64,000 nt of DNA from Antedon mediterranea (Eukaryota; Echinodermata; Crinoidea; Comatulida; Antedonidae): contig NC_092674.1 of the NCBI RefSeq assembly GCF_964355755.1, forward strand, positions 9,677,001 through 9,741,000, written 5' to 3'. Positions 46,483 through 57,703 of this stretch are shown here, one piece after another. Every line of letters begins with the position of its first letter. Position 1 is the first letter of the stretch. The position numbers and the translations under genes were made by a program. The notes beneath the pieces are model-generated. The model saw nothing but the letters and a program-made list of their open reading frames with translations. It searched no databases and had not been told where the DNA came from.

Positions 46483-48664
46483 AGATACACCATGAAAAAC
46501 ACTCAGGTTGTCAAAAACTTCAATAGGGGTGTTTTTTTTTATTTTGGGAAGGGGGTTATATTATTAAAGCCCAGTACCACAGGAACTGTATTTGATACCT
46601 GAACATTATGACTGGGTATGAAGTTTGCATCCATTGAAAGGCCTGGCAGTTAAAAACATCCACAAAGAAAGAGAAATTGGCCTTAGTAGAGTCTTCATTT
46701 AATTACAACACCTGTACATTTATTGGGGGGGGGGGGGCTTGAAAGTATATACAGAATGTAATAGGGGTTTGCCTACAGTCACTTTTTGCCTAAAATAATT
46801 GAAGCTGGATAATTGTCCGTGTTGCAAATGTACAGTACAATTATCAACGTATAGTTTAATCAGGATGAGGAAGGCATGATTGCACAAACAACTGTTTTAC
46901 TAATAAAATTGAATGTTTAATCATGATTACTTTAAAAAACAATGGGGAGATGGTAGTTTTAACAATGTACTGTAAAATTACTGATTTCTTTGTGTCTTCC
47001 ATTAATTGCCTAATTACTATACTGAAACACAACTGCACATGGTCGCTAGTAAGGTATGGATTTGGGGGATTTAAAATTAATGATTGTTCCTCTGCAAATT
47101 ACCTAGTAATTTAAAATCAGGTAAATAAGAGATGTGTTATTTTGTTATAAAATACTTTTACAAATTGTTAAATTTAAAAGTCAGTATTGCAGAAAGCCCA
47201 CTGTTAAGATTATGGGATCAGGGCACAACTTGCACAATCTTGATTTGTTGAAGGTGAATGAACTACCTCCTATCAGAGATTAGTAACAATAGTAAACTTC
47301 TTGCACCTATTAGAGGTAAGTTAATTGTTACCAGGCCATAGCCCTCTTATTTTGTTAAATTGCTAAATATGTTCTTGATACCCAGGGGCGGATTCAGGCC
47401 TTTTAAATGGGAAGTGCTAATAATATTTTGCATATAATTAAATTAATAGTCTGTCAAAAGTAGACAATTTCATCTTTAGTTTTCAAAAGGGGGAGAGTGG
47501 CCCCCCTTCCCACCCCCTGGATCCGCCCAGGTTACCTGCTCCCACTTTGCAGTACCCATGTTAAGCCTGTTTTCCACTAGGTGAATCTATTCACACAAAT
47601 CTAACATTCCTGAGCTCTGATTGGTTGTTCATTATTTGCGTCATAAAACATACAGTACATAAAAATATGAATATGAAAAAAACGCTTTCGATTCGTCCAA
47701 ATAAATTTACCTATTGGAAAACGGGCTTTAATCACAAGACCCTATTGCAATGAATTGGGTAAGTCAGACAATGACATACAGTTTGTATCATATGCTGTAT
47801 TTAACTAGAAGTAGCTAATACAGGGACTGACAATGATGGGATAGGTGGGGTATATAATAATTATGTGTTAGTTGTAATTCACATTTAATATATTGTATAA
47901 TAAACTTACTGGAAACAATAAAACATACTGAAATTTATATAATTGTTATAAATTTATATTTTATTTTATAGAGAAGTAATATATAAATAAAAATACATTT
48001 GCATGGCTTTTAGGATGGTATACACAAATGCACCAAATTGTGTTTTTTTTTGGCTTTTTACACTTTTAAGTTTTTGTATATATTTTCTCTAAATAAAAAT
48101 GTAAATATGCCCAGCTTTATGTTGCTAATTTTATCTTAAATTTGAAGGCAAACCTACTGATATCGGTCTATTAACTAGATTTTTATAATAAATTCATGCA
48201 TTGATTAATAACTGGAATATTGAGTTGGTACTCTATTTTCACCCTTAGCACGCTAAGACATGCTGTATTGTTTATCATATAACACCTAAATAAATTCCCG
48301 TCATTTGATTGGACGAATGCGGGTCACATGGCATGCAATAGTATGCGCTATTAAATGATTGTTTAATAGTACTTTTTTTTTACACTCATAAATATTCATT
48401 ATTGTATACAGTACTATATAGATGCCAATATATTTCTATTAATAGCAGCACCTTGGAATCCCAGCACCTGGTTTGATGTAATTTCAAACTGTCATAGCAC
48501 CCTCTATAGTTTTGACAAGTTAAGAGGTCTCATACCTGCTGTGATATATTCAACCTTTTACATTATAGATAAAAATCTTTTGAATTATAGGCTGGAGATG
48601 ATTTGGATCAACGATAAAAAATAAGCACAATAAATGAAATTAAAAGGGAATCGGGTGATTTTAC
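46483..48664. other. spacer between VMA21 and AMDHD2 3' ends
   Basis: No gene was recognised in this 2.2-kb spacer between convergent genes. It contains a G run (about 46728-46738), the MITE at 47562-47730 and AT-rich DNA. The frames at 46856-47038 (minus) and 46923-47114 (plus) overlap each other and show no family similarity. Confidence 0.4.
47562..47730. mobile_element. TA-flanked MITE with AAGCCTGTTTTCCACTAG ends
   Basis: Left TAAGCCTGTTTTCCAC pairs with right GGAAAACGGGCTTTA. Inner arms GGTGAATCTATTC / AAATAAATTTACC are also partly inverted. 169 bp, no coding capacity. Confidence 0.75.
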
Positions 48665-51600
48665 TTAAGCCATAGAATGACTTGTTTGCCTTGGCCAAAC
48701 TAATTCCCCAGCAATGTACGTTGCATGGACATTAAGGTCGTCATCCAGAAATACAAAATCAGCATCCGTGTTATAGTCTAAAGTACCCTTCCTCTGCTCA
48801 ATTTCAAGGAGCTGTGCCGGATGGAGAGAAGCGCCCTCTAGAGCTTCAACTGTGCTGCAGCCAGATGCCAGTTTAAAATGCTTTACACACTTTTGCATCG
48901 TTGCAATACTACAGAATTTGAGAAGAAAAAAACATCATTTGTAGTGCATACATTCTCTTGTAAGCGTTGAGCTTATCTATTATTGGATAGGATAGACGAA
49001 GGCCTTTTTTACCTGAGCTCTTGTGAATACTGTTCCGACAAGCTCTCATGGGAGCTTCAAAGTGCTGGAGAACGGAGCAGTGAAAATGGTTCCTCATATT
49101 TCATTTTTTTTGGCTATCTTAAGGCCAACTCAGACAGCATCGTACGATGAGGCACAACGAACATCTTGACTCATCATTACTGTGTGAGTTGAATCCTGAC
49201 GAGACCTGTCGTCAGGATAGCGTAGGGGGCTGGTTTTTAGGTCATCGGGAGAACTTTAATTTTCTTCTGAAGAGATTATTCATCAGGCCTCGTCGTTCGT
49301 TGCTGTCTGAGTTGGCCTTTTAGGATATTTTTTCAGATCATTTTTGTGAATGAAACAAATACAATAAAACTGACCTCCCAGCTAATGTAGTTGTTCCTGC
49401 TAAGTGAGCACTATTACCGTTGATTTCTACAACCTGACTTCCCAGATTATGACATCCTGGAGACAAACCCATCGCTGCCATTGCGTCCGTTATTAGGACG
49501 ATTCCTTTAACAAACATAAAAAGATATAACACAGTAGAACCCTCTATTAAGGGAACACAACTATTAAGCCTTGTCAAACTTTATGTGACAAAAAAAATGT
49601 GATGTGCCCATTTATGGACACAATGATGTCATATCACTACCATATTTGGTCATATCACTACCATATTTGGACACATCACACTTTTTTTGACAAACTAGTT
49701 AGTGATAGTGTAAACAGAGCTTTAGAGGGGTACACTCTCCTGAAAAACAAATAATATATGTTTTAATACCACAGCACACCCCTCTTCAGTGTGTTGGGTT
49801 GAAGGTATTGGTGTGGTTCTATACCCATCACCATTATATGTAAAATATGTTGGCTTAAACCCGGCTAGAATTATATTCCAGGGTGATCTAACATTCCAGA
49901 TCTAGACCCATAATTGTTTCATTTTGTCTTTTAAATGTTTCATATTTTCAATTTGTGGTGGTAGTAATAACAGTCAAAAAATTAATTTTTGTGTTGTGTA
50001 GTAAAAGTGAATTTTATATATGTTATATGTTATGTTATATTTCTTTTTATTATGTGAAGCACATTTAAATGTTTATATTCATAAAAAGAGATAAGTATTT
50101 ATTATAATATTATCAGGATGATAATTTAAAAACTATTTAAAGTTGCTTCATTTGGCTGGAGTCCAACCCCAGCCATCAGCGATAAAGGTATGAACACCAG
50201 GCTAGTTATTTTGAGATGGTAGGTTTGAATCCCAACCAGAACTTGTATTCTCAAATGTACTGTACTTAGTATAAAGTTACAAACATCTGACCACTTATAA
50301 TATTATCTATGCTAATATGGTACCGATACAAATTACATGTTTTACAATCATCGCTATCTTACCATCAGGATGAGCTCTATGTGCAATACGTAAAGCCGCT
50401 GGATGCGTGTGTATACCATCTGATATCATTCCGTAAAATATTCTACTATTTTCAGGGATTTTACTGCTTGTTAAAAGTCCTACTATACCAGGGTCACGAT
50501 GGTGAAACTAGACAAGAGAACATTTGTTAAAAGGGTGAAGAAACTAAATGTACTTTTTCCTCAAGAGTAAATCAAGTCAAATTAACATTTATTTCTTTCA
50601 AATCAAATACAATTATGATAGTCCTAATGCTAATTATTGCATCATTTAAATACCACTGTGGCGTGGAGTTGAAGCTTGGCGGTTAAGATGCTTGCCTACC
50701 GACCCATGGTCCTGGTTTCAAATCCTATCAGACGCCAGGATTCTCATGACAAAGAACAACTCAAATCATAATTTTTTTTTTGCAGAGCATATTGCGTATG
50801 TTTGTCCTGTGAATAGGGTTGCTACATTTGAGAAGGGAAGTGAATGTAATCACTTATGCTTGAGAGAACACCCCTATTAAGGGGACACTTTGCTTGGTCC
50901 TGAAGGTGTCCCCTTATTAGAAGTTCTACAATATATATTTGTTAGTATTCGTATATTCTTACCGGTAACATAGCATTGAAAAGATGTGTTATAAAGGTAC
51001 TACCATGCGTTGTTGCAGTCTCTGCATCAGACAAGTTACCCATTGAATGACCTACAAGGAAAAGAATCAATGAACATTGAAATTTATACAAATTCATATT
51101 CAAATTTATTCACCTCCCTTAGGAGAAACATATAAAAACTGTACAATACACACATCAAAATGAAGATTCACACGAATCAAAGGATTAAAATGGTTTTAAC
51201 AAGTTAAATAAGGTGTCAAAATCATTGTGAAAAAGGCAGACTTAACACTATCACATATACCATGATTGACACAATCCACAGATTTATACATTTTGGTGGT
51301 ACAATCATGGTACAATACAAGATTATGGTGGTATGCAGTAGAACCCCTATATGGGAACACCTTCAGGACCAAACAATGTGTCCCCTTAATAAAATCGTTG
51401 ACTTGAATAGGTGTTTAAAACATTTATTGCCCGTTGTTTGTTTCACGGGAAACTGTCCCCTAAATAGAGGCTTCCTTTTAATCATTTTAAAGGCCATTTT
51501 AATGTCATCTAAAAGCAATGTGTAAACTAAATATTATTTCAGATGTCTTTAAAGGCCAGGTGCAGGCAAAAAATTTCTATTGATCATACATTCCAATAAT

Positions 51601-54022
51601 CATCGATCTATAGTTTCCCCTATGTTTCATAATTTTTGGGATTTTATTTGTGTTACACGAGCTTGTTGAAAATAAGCACTTTCTTATCAGTGGGGAGATA
51701 GTTCAAATTACACTGTAAAATCTCTATTCTTTTGTACACAAATTGTGTAAATAGAGAGGTATTTTAAAAAGCTATGAAAACTAAACGGTGTGGCAAAAAA
51801 TGTTATCGGATGACTAAATATAGGTAATATAACTTGAATTTTACATTTCTGGTATTTTTATTCAACTTCAGATTTTTGTTTTCATGTTATAGCAAAAATT
51901 ATCCACCGTATATTCACCATCTTTTTTCACCTTCTAGGGAGTCACCAGACATGTTATTACATTAGGTTAACTACCTAACTACTGAAAAAAAGTCTTCCTG
52001 GTTTTTATGGCAGAATATTGCCAAATTTTGTATTTGACCAAAATTCATGTTTTTTCGTCTTGATTTCTGTTACAAATATTTAATTTAAAATTCATGCCTG
52101 TTTAATGTCTACTGTTTACTGTAAATATGAGAATGTGATTGGTCAAAATTGCATCATGTGACTACCACTTCCTGGAGTGAATTCCAAATGGATAGGGAAA
52201 TTATCTTTTTAAATTAATAGTACTTTACTTTTTAACAAAAGGATATTTACCAACTGAAACAACTATATTTCTTTTGCGTAATTCTCTAATCACATCTGCA
52301 CTCTTGGAAAGCTCTGGAGCCAGAGTAACTATTGCAACATCTTCAAGATTTTGGTAAATATTTAGAACATCCTGGAAACCATTTTGGTCATATGACTTGA
52401 TAAGGTTGACAGGATGTGCACCATTTTTCTCCTTACTTATAAAAGGACCCTCTAAATGAACACCTGGAAGAGTATAGGAATTCTTGTGATTATTATAGCT
52501 GAAATATTTAATTCTATGGCTCTCAATTGAATGCAAATTCATAGGCACAATGCAGTCATTGCAATGTGCATGATTACCCAAAGATGTTGCTAAATAATTG
52601 AAGACTTTGCTCGGGGTATGCATTACACTTTTATAAGAAATAAAATCAATTATCCAAGTTATTACCTAAAATACCAGCACCCTTTTTGCTTCCTATTGTC
52701 TTTTTTATCTTTGGCAATATCTGTAAATAAGTAAAACAATAAAATTGAAATTTTACATTGTCTACTTGAATTTATCAGTGAAATTATTAAAATTAAAAAA
52801 AAATACAAAAATACAGAAGTGCTGCACTGTATTTTTTTCATGAACCCTAAACACTGGAGTAGACAATTTTATGGGAGTAGTTTTTATATCAAGGAGGAGA
52901 AAGTAAAAACCTAATGAGTTAGTTTACAGGTTCCTATGCAGCTATTGAGTCCAATAGACATTCTATGCATGTTCATATGTTTCTGAGGGTCAGCAGATCG
53001 ACTATTTGACTTGACAGCTGCGACCTACAGTATAACAGATACTTAAATGTTCGTACAGTTACATACTGTACCTTTTTATATATCTCCTGACTAGATGTTA
53101 TGACGGTGGGACAGAAAGACGTAACACCATGTTCCAGCAAACCTTGAGCAACCTTCTGAAGTCCAGCTTCTACGTTCTCAGTGTTGGATGAAAAATCAAC
53201 CCCAAAGCAACCTTACGAAAACAATTGAATGTAGAAAATAAAATATAATATACTATAAAATAATATAATATAAAATGATATATCTTTAATTGACCAGGTG
53301 GGCTAGGTATAAAATTTAGGGAGTATAGGTGGGCGGGATTATACTTGGGATCACGTTACCAATAAGATCTATTTGTGTCTGAACTAAGCCTAAATTTGGA
53401 GATGTGATTATACGTATGGACTTAATTAGAACAAGGCAATCTAACACTAACATGATGCTGAGCTCCAGAGATCAAAGGGTTTACCTGCGGCTGTGACAGG
53501 GTTATTTCCATGCTCTGGAGAATATGTACATAGTAGAAATTTATGGTATTTTTTGCAGCCAGACATAAGATCAAAGCCCGAGTTCCTATCTTGGCAAGAC
53601 AAGCATAGTGTCCTGTTGTTAGATTGCCTTGATTAGAGCAGAGTTCAATTTAGCACAGGTCCACAGACCGATGGCCAGTTAAACCTATGACAAGGCTATA
53701 CAACTTCTCAATAAACCGGACAGTTTTGGCCAGGAACTGTTAATTTTCTTAATCTTAACATTTAACAATCTTTGCCAGTTAAATTGAGGAGGACACCTGA
53801 ATACATACCATTAATTTGTACATCAATAAATCCTGGAGCGATCAGTCTTCCATTGCAATTATACTGGATGTCTGCATATGCTTTTTCTTCATAGAATAAC
53901 TTCTCTGGATCCAAGATTATTCCATCTCTTACCCAAAGGTCTTCTCTGACAATTTCATGCTTGTAAAGAAGTCGACAGTCCCGAAACTGAATGATTGGTG
54001 ACTGCGAATATTTAGAGGGCAT
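48665..54022 (-). CDS. AMDHD2: N-acetylglucosamine-6-phosphate deacetylase
   Basis: Eight exons on the minus strand: 53809-54022, 53072-53211, 52666-52720, 52251-52463, 50963-51051, 50363-50507, 49375-49504 and 48665-48908. Phases agree; 1230 nt, 409 aa, the same length as human AMDHD2. Signatures: [18 protein letters not shown] and [18 protein letters not shown] (exons 1/2), [12 protein letters not shown], the metal ligand in HLEGPF (E141), GHS (H209, split over exons 4/5), THLFNAM (H230), [21 protein letters not shown], the catalytic aspartate in LITDAM (D292), and SLHPAQLL near the end. Known role: cytosolic amidohydrolase removing acetate from GlcNAc-6-phosphate in amino-sugar recycling and sialic-acid breakdown. 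All expected catalytic residues are present. It is convergent with VMA21. Confidence 0.96.
49120..49322. mobile_element. TA-flanked MITE with AAGGCCAACTCAGACAGC ends
   Basis: In AMDHD2 intron 7. The 18-bp terminal inverted pair AAGGCCAACTCAGACAGC / GCTGTCTGAGTTGGCCTT is perfect. The interior has further inverted stretches (ACGATGAGGC against GCCTCGTCGT). Confidence 0.82.
49566..49725. mobile_element. TA-flanked MITE, 'AGCTCTGTCTACACTATCAAACT' family
   Basis: In AMDHD2 intron 6, inverted relative to the copy at 27298. The left end has lost the outer bases (AGCCTTGTCAAACTTTATGT); the right end reads GATAGTGTAAACAGAGCTTTA. The TATCACTACCATATTTGG unit is present twice. Confidence 0.78.
50155..50280 (+). 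repeat. truncated SINE head, same family as 36780-37200
   Basis: In AMDHD2 intron 6. CCAGCCATCAGCGATAAAGG, TATGAACACCAGGCTA and the B-box-like GGTTTGAATCCC match the start of the GUF1 intron 9 SINE. Confidence 0.6.
50660..50740 (+). repeat. tRNA-like SINE head
   Basis: In AMDHD2 intron 5. AAGCTTGGCGGTTAAGATGC and GGTTTCAAATCC are A-box- and B-box-like; GACGCCAGG follows. Arms do not pair well enough for a real tRNA. Confidence 0.5.
51540..52200. other. AMDHD2 intron 4, unassigned part
   Basis: AT-rich intron DNA without recognised exon, TIR pair or tandem repeat. The start (AAAGGCCAGGTGCAGGCAAA) looks like the edge of an unidentified repeat. Confidence 0.3.
53432..53631. mobile_element. MITE, 'CAAGGCAATCTAACAACAGG' family
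   Basis: In AMDHD2 intron 1. CAAGGCAATCTAACACTAACATG at the left pairs with CCTGTTGTTAGATTGCCTTG at the right. 200 bp, no coding capacity. This is the best-kept of three copies. Confidence 0.82.
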
Positions 54023-55856
54023 GCTTCAATTCACTTCTTTCTTGAGGGTGTTTATTCGAATGGAAACCATTTCAAAAAAGACACCTTAATAATTTCAAAT
54101 AAAAAATTTTGATTATTTTTCTGAAATTATTACGGTAGTAAAATGTATATACAAAGTTAAAGAAGATAGTTCCTGGACATAGAAAGTCATTTTAATACTG
54201 TAAAGAAATAAGCCAAAAAATGGTGATTTAGGTTTAATTTGGTTTCTTTGTAAAATTTCAGTTGCGGAAAAAGTTTGCACACCTCCCAAATCTCCCGATA
54301 TACATTTTTAATTTCTACTACTCTAGATATTGATAAGAGAATAGAAAACATAGGCCTAATATCAGTATAATCAATTAATGCGTTGTTAAATAAGTGAAAT
54401 GAGGTAGCACCACATTTTCTGTCTTTGGATGGCACCTGATTTACAATTATAGATACTAATATCTTATGGGTTTTTATTTTATAACGCCCTTTATATTTTG
54501 ATGTACTGTATTATAGCACCCCTATAGTTCATAAAACCTCCCGATAATTCATTTTTCCAAATTTGGCGGTCTTATTTTTGCAGGTAAAATCCATATTACA
54601 TACATAATAACCACCACATCATGAAACTGGCTACTCTAGGCTAATAATATGTATGCCTAGCCTACTAGGCCTAATTAAGCCTACTAGGCCTATCTAGAGA
54701 ATAGAATACTACACTCTACCAGACTACTGTACTACTTAGTTAGAAGGACTAGGCCTAACTAGTAGTATTTAGTAGACTATAGTATACTAGGCTACTACTA
54801 GTTGTAATACTAGGAGTACTAGCTACTACTATACTTATAATATACTTACTAACTAGTACTACTAGCCTATCTACATTATACTTTATAGGCCTAGCTAGTA
54901 GGTATAATAATTATACAATATTATAGGCCTATCCAGCCTATCTAAATGCTGCTGGATGGAGGGCCTAACTAACTAACTAAGTCTAAACTAAAAAAAGTAA
55001 TAGGCCTAGGCCTACTAGGCCCTAGGCCTAGTAGTATAAAAAGTAGGAGTATAGCCTAGCTAGATAGGATAGGTTTATAAGCCTAGGTAGGCCTAGGTAC
55101 AGTACAGCAATAGGCCTCTCTTAAATTGGGTCTACTCCTACCTATTAACATAAATACCTTCTACAAATTGGACGACGATATTCTATTAATTGGGAAAAAC
55201 CTGTAGGTTTAGGCCTAGGCCTACTCTCTTGACCTGGTTTTAGAATAAAACAGGAGGAGCGAGGGTGGCTGAGTGCTGTTGTTGGCCGGCTCCAGAGCTC
55301 ATATATAGCGCCATCATACGTACATTTTAGAAAAGGGAATTTCCCTTTCTGATGATGTAATCAAATTGTTTTGTTTTTTCTTGAATCCATTTTGAGAGAT
55401 TTTCATGTTGATATTTTTATTAAAGCCTAAGTTTGTTTTTACTTTAAAGTCATGAAGATTTGGTTTAGGGTGGGATGATTAACACAACCATCAAAGTTAT
55501 TAATGGTAGTACGTATCTTGACTTTCTGAATCAGTGCAGGCTGTGGAACTCGACTCCTCTTATAGAGATTTCAGGTTCTTGCTTAATGAGAAATAAAAAA
55601 CGTTCGTCCTTTTTACTAAACACCTAGGCTTGAATGCCTATACAGTAGGCCTACTGTAGTATCATGGTGACCTTAAAAGTAATGTGATATTTTCTATTTA
55701 AACCTGTAAACAGGCATAAATTATGTGACAAAAATATAAACTTTCTGGTTTTCTGTCCATAATAATCATATTTTGTCCTCTATGTATTAAATTGCCAATT
55801 TCAGTTAAATTCTTTTATCATTTCTTTTCACACTATTTTTCTTTCCTTGTTTTAGA
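54023..55856. other. AMDHD2 upstream region with a 600-bp GGCCTA-rich tract
   Basis: From about 54630 to 55230 the DNA is almost wholly built of CTA/TAG words with TAGGCCTA, CCTAGGCCTAG and TACTAG palindromes. The AMDHD2 promoter presumably lies between the start codon (54022) and this tract. No gene was recognised in the rest; the minus-strand frame at 54187-54435 has no known relatives that I can see. Confidence 0.5.
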
Positions 55857-56066
55857 ATGGCAACAACCGTAAATAAAAGAGTTAAGTTATATGAACCTTT
55901 GACGATGGAGGTTCAAAGGTTTTTCGATTGTCACGGCAAAGATCCTCAATTCAAGTCATATTATTGTTTGAACCAGTATAAACCAGTTTTGCTATTCTTT
56001 ATAGAAAATGAATGTATGTGTCCATTTAACTGTGAAGAATATAATAGAAATATGAACAATTATTAA
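55857..56066 (+). CDS. doubtful 69-aa open frame after an acceptor-like site
   Basis: The ATG follows TTCCTTGTTTTAGA, a good acceptor, so this could be the coding exon of a short gene with an untranslated first exon. The frame ends at 56066 and AATAAA motifs follow (for example 56180-56186). The predicted protein is basic at the start and cysteine-containing at the end (CMCPFNCEEYN). No family was recognised. A donor-like GTATGT at 56014 would allow splicing onward, but joining to the acceptor at 57684 gives a stop at once, so it does not extend the NLR-like protein. Confidence 0.22.
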   Translation: MATTVNKRVKLYEPLTMEVQRFFDCHGKDPQFKSYYCLNQYKPVLLFFIENECMCPFNCEEYNRNMNNY

Positions 56067-57199
56067 GCAAGTTCATCGTATCGCAGCAAATCAGTTGATC
56101 AACACTGTGACGTGTATAAGTATAAAATAATAAGGAGTGGCTCATGTAAAAGTGGACCTACATACATCGCTAAACTGTAAATAAACTGCCTTTTAGCAAA
56201 TAATTAAGAATGTATATGCTGTATATAAAGATACCTGAGCCTCACCTACATTTATGTGAATGTACATTTACCGGTTCAACATATTAATTGTAAGTATTTA
56301 TTTTCAATTGCATTGTAAGCCTAGTACTACTAAACGATAGAGCTGTAAAACGGTTCAAGCTGTAACGTCACAAGCTGTAAAACGTTACATGCGTTTTTAC
56401 TTTGATATGCGTTAAATTTTACATGTGTTTTACTTGACATATGCGTTTCACCAAATAGCCTATACTTACGCTTTTAGATGACGAAAGTTTTGAAAGGGTA
56501 TAGGCCGAAGACGACTCTAAGTATTTTTAATTCTTATTTCCTGAAGTTAAGCTGAAGAGTGACGTCAATACTACACAGTATTACATTGTGTTAAAAGTTG
56601 TAGCCTACCGTTTAAATGGATGTGAACCAAGATATAAAAGCGATTTAAGCATTTTTAGGAATTTAGAGGCATTCCAACGATTCAATCAATACGTTCAGAA
56701 TTGTGATAGTAGAGTCCTGTAACAAATAGGTTGAAGTATTTTTTAGCAGGCTAATTTTAAATTCTTTTTCAATCTACATGTATTGTGAAAATTGTTTTCT
56801 TCATTCTAACGAAAAAGGGCATACCTTTAAATTATACCATAGCATTGGTTTTTAAAAGTTTTCACCCGTACTATGACTATATTTGCAATGGTTTAGATGA
56901 GCTGTCAGCAGTCATGTACTTATGGATTATTAACATTCCTCGATTAACAAGACCCGAATTGTAAACAGTTATTCTATTTTTGGGTGAAACGAAAACAGCA
57001 GTAGTATAAAGTGAATGTTCATTGTACTCTAATAATATTCCGATTCCTAGAAATTGCCAACATTATGAGCTATTTGGCAATAGTGTCAGTAATCTAACAT
57101 TAATGTAATGCGACATTTATATAGCCCTATTTCATGAAGATCAGAGCGCTGTGGACTTAGATGTTACACCTTTTCAACAACATTCTTCTCCCCTAAGGG
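56067..57199. other. spacer upstream of the NLR-like gene
   Basis: No gene was recognised. A short tandem of ACGTCACAAGCTGTAAAACG-like words lies near 56340-56400 (GAGCTGTAAAACGGTTC, AAGCTGTAAAACGTTAC). The promoter or an untranslated first exon of the NLR-like gene could be in this part, but no motif fixes it. Confidence 0.35.
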
Positions 57200-57460
57200 T
57201 CACATCGTGTCATCGGCAGCCAACTACGGCGCCATTACGTCTGTCCACGACAGTGTGCATGTGAACTAGTACACCGGGGTAACCCCCTACTCGAAAGATG
57301 TACTAGGTTCTTCAAAACACTGCAGGACCTACGGTTTATAGTCCTTATCCGAAAAGACTGGAACCATGGAGTGAGTGAGCCTCGAACCCTTGCCGATGTT
57401 ATGGCTATGGATTACGGTTCCACTGTCTTAACCGCTCAGCCACTCACTCAGTACAGTACA
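57200..57460 (-). mobile_element. tRNA-headed SINE, reverse copy
   Basis: On the minus strand the head has a near-canonical A box (TGGCTGAGCGG, about 57433-57443) and B box (GGTTCGAGGCTC, about 57378-57390). Then come CTCCATGGTTCC, GGACTATAAACCGTAGGTCC and GGGGTTACCCCGGTGTACTA, as in 36780-37200. The head resembles Ser/Leu-type tRNAs. Confidence 0.75.
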
Positions 57461-57703
57461 GATTATAATGTTACGGTAACAGTTCAAATATAAGGAATCC
57501 AGATTTTCCCAATGTAAACTTTATATTGGTTCAACTATTTCATAGTAATGTTGTAATGTGGACACACATCCTACGTACTTATAGCTGTACTTTTCCCAAA
57601 TTAAAAATATGATTCATAACAATCCAGTTATATTTTCATTATTAAAATTAATTTAGTAATTCCTGATTTTATTAACTTTTGCAGACTGAAAACAAACAGT
57701 AAA

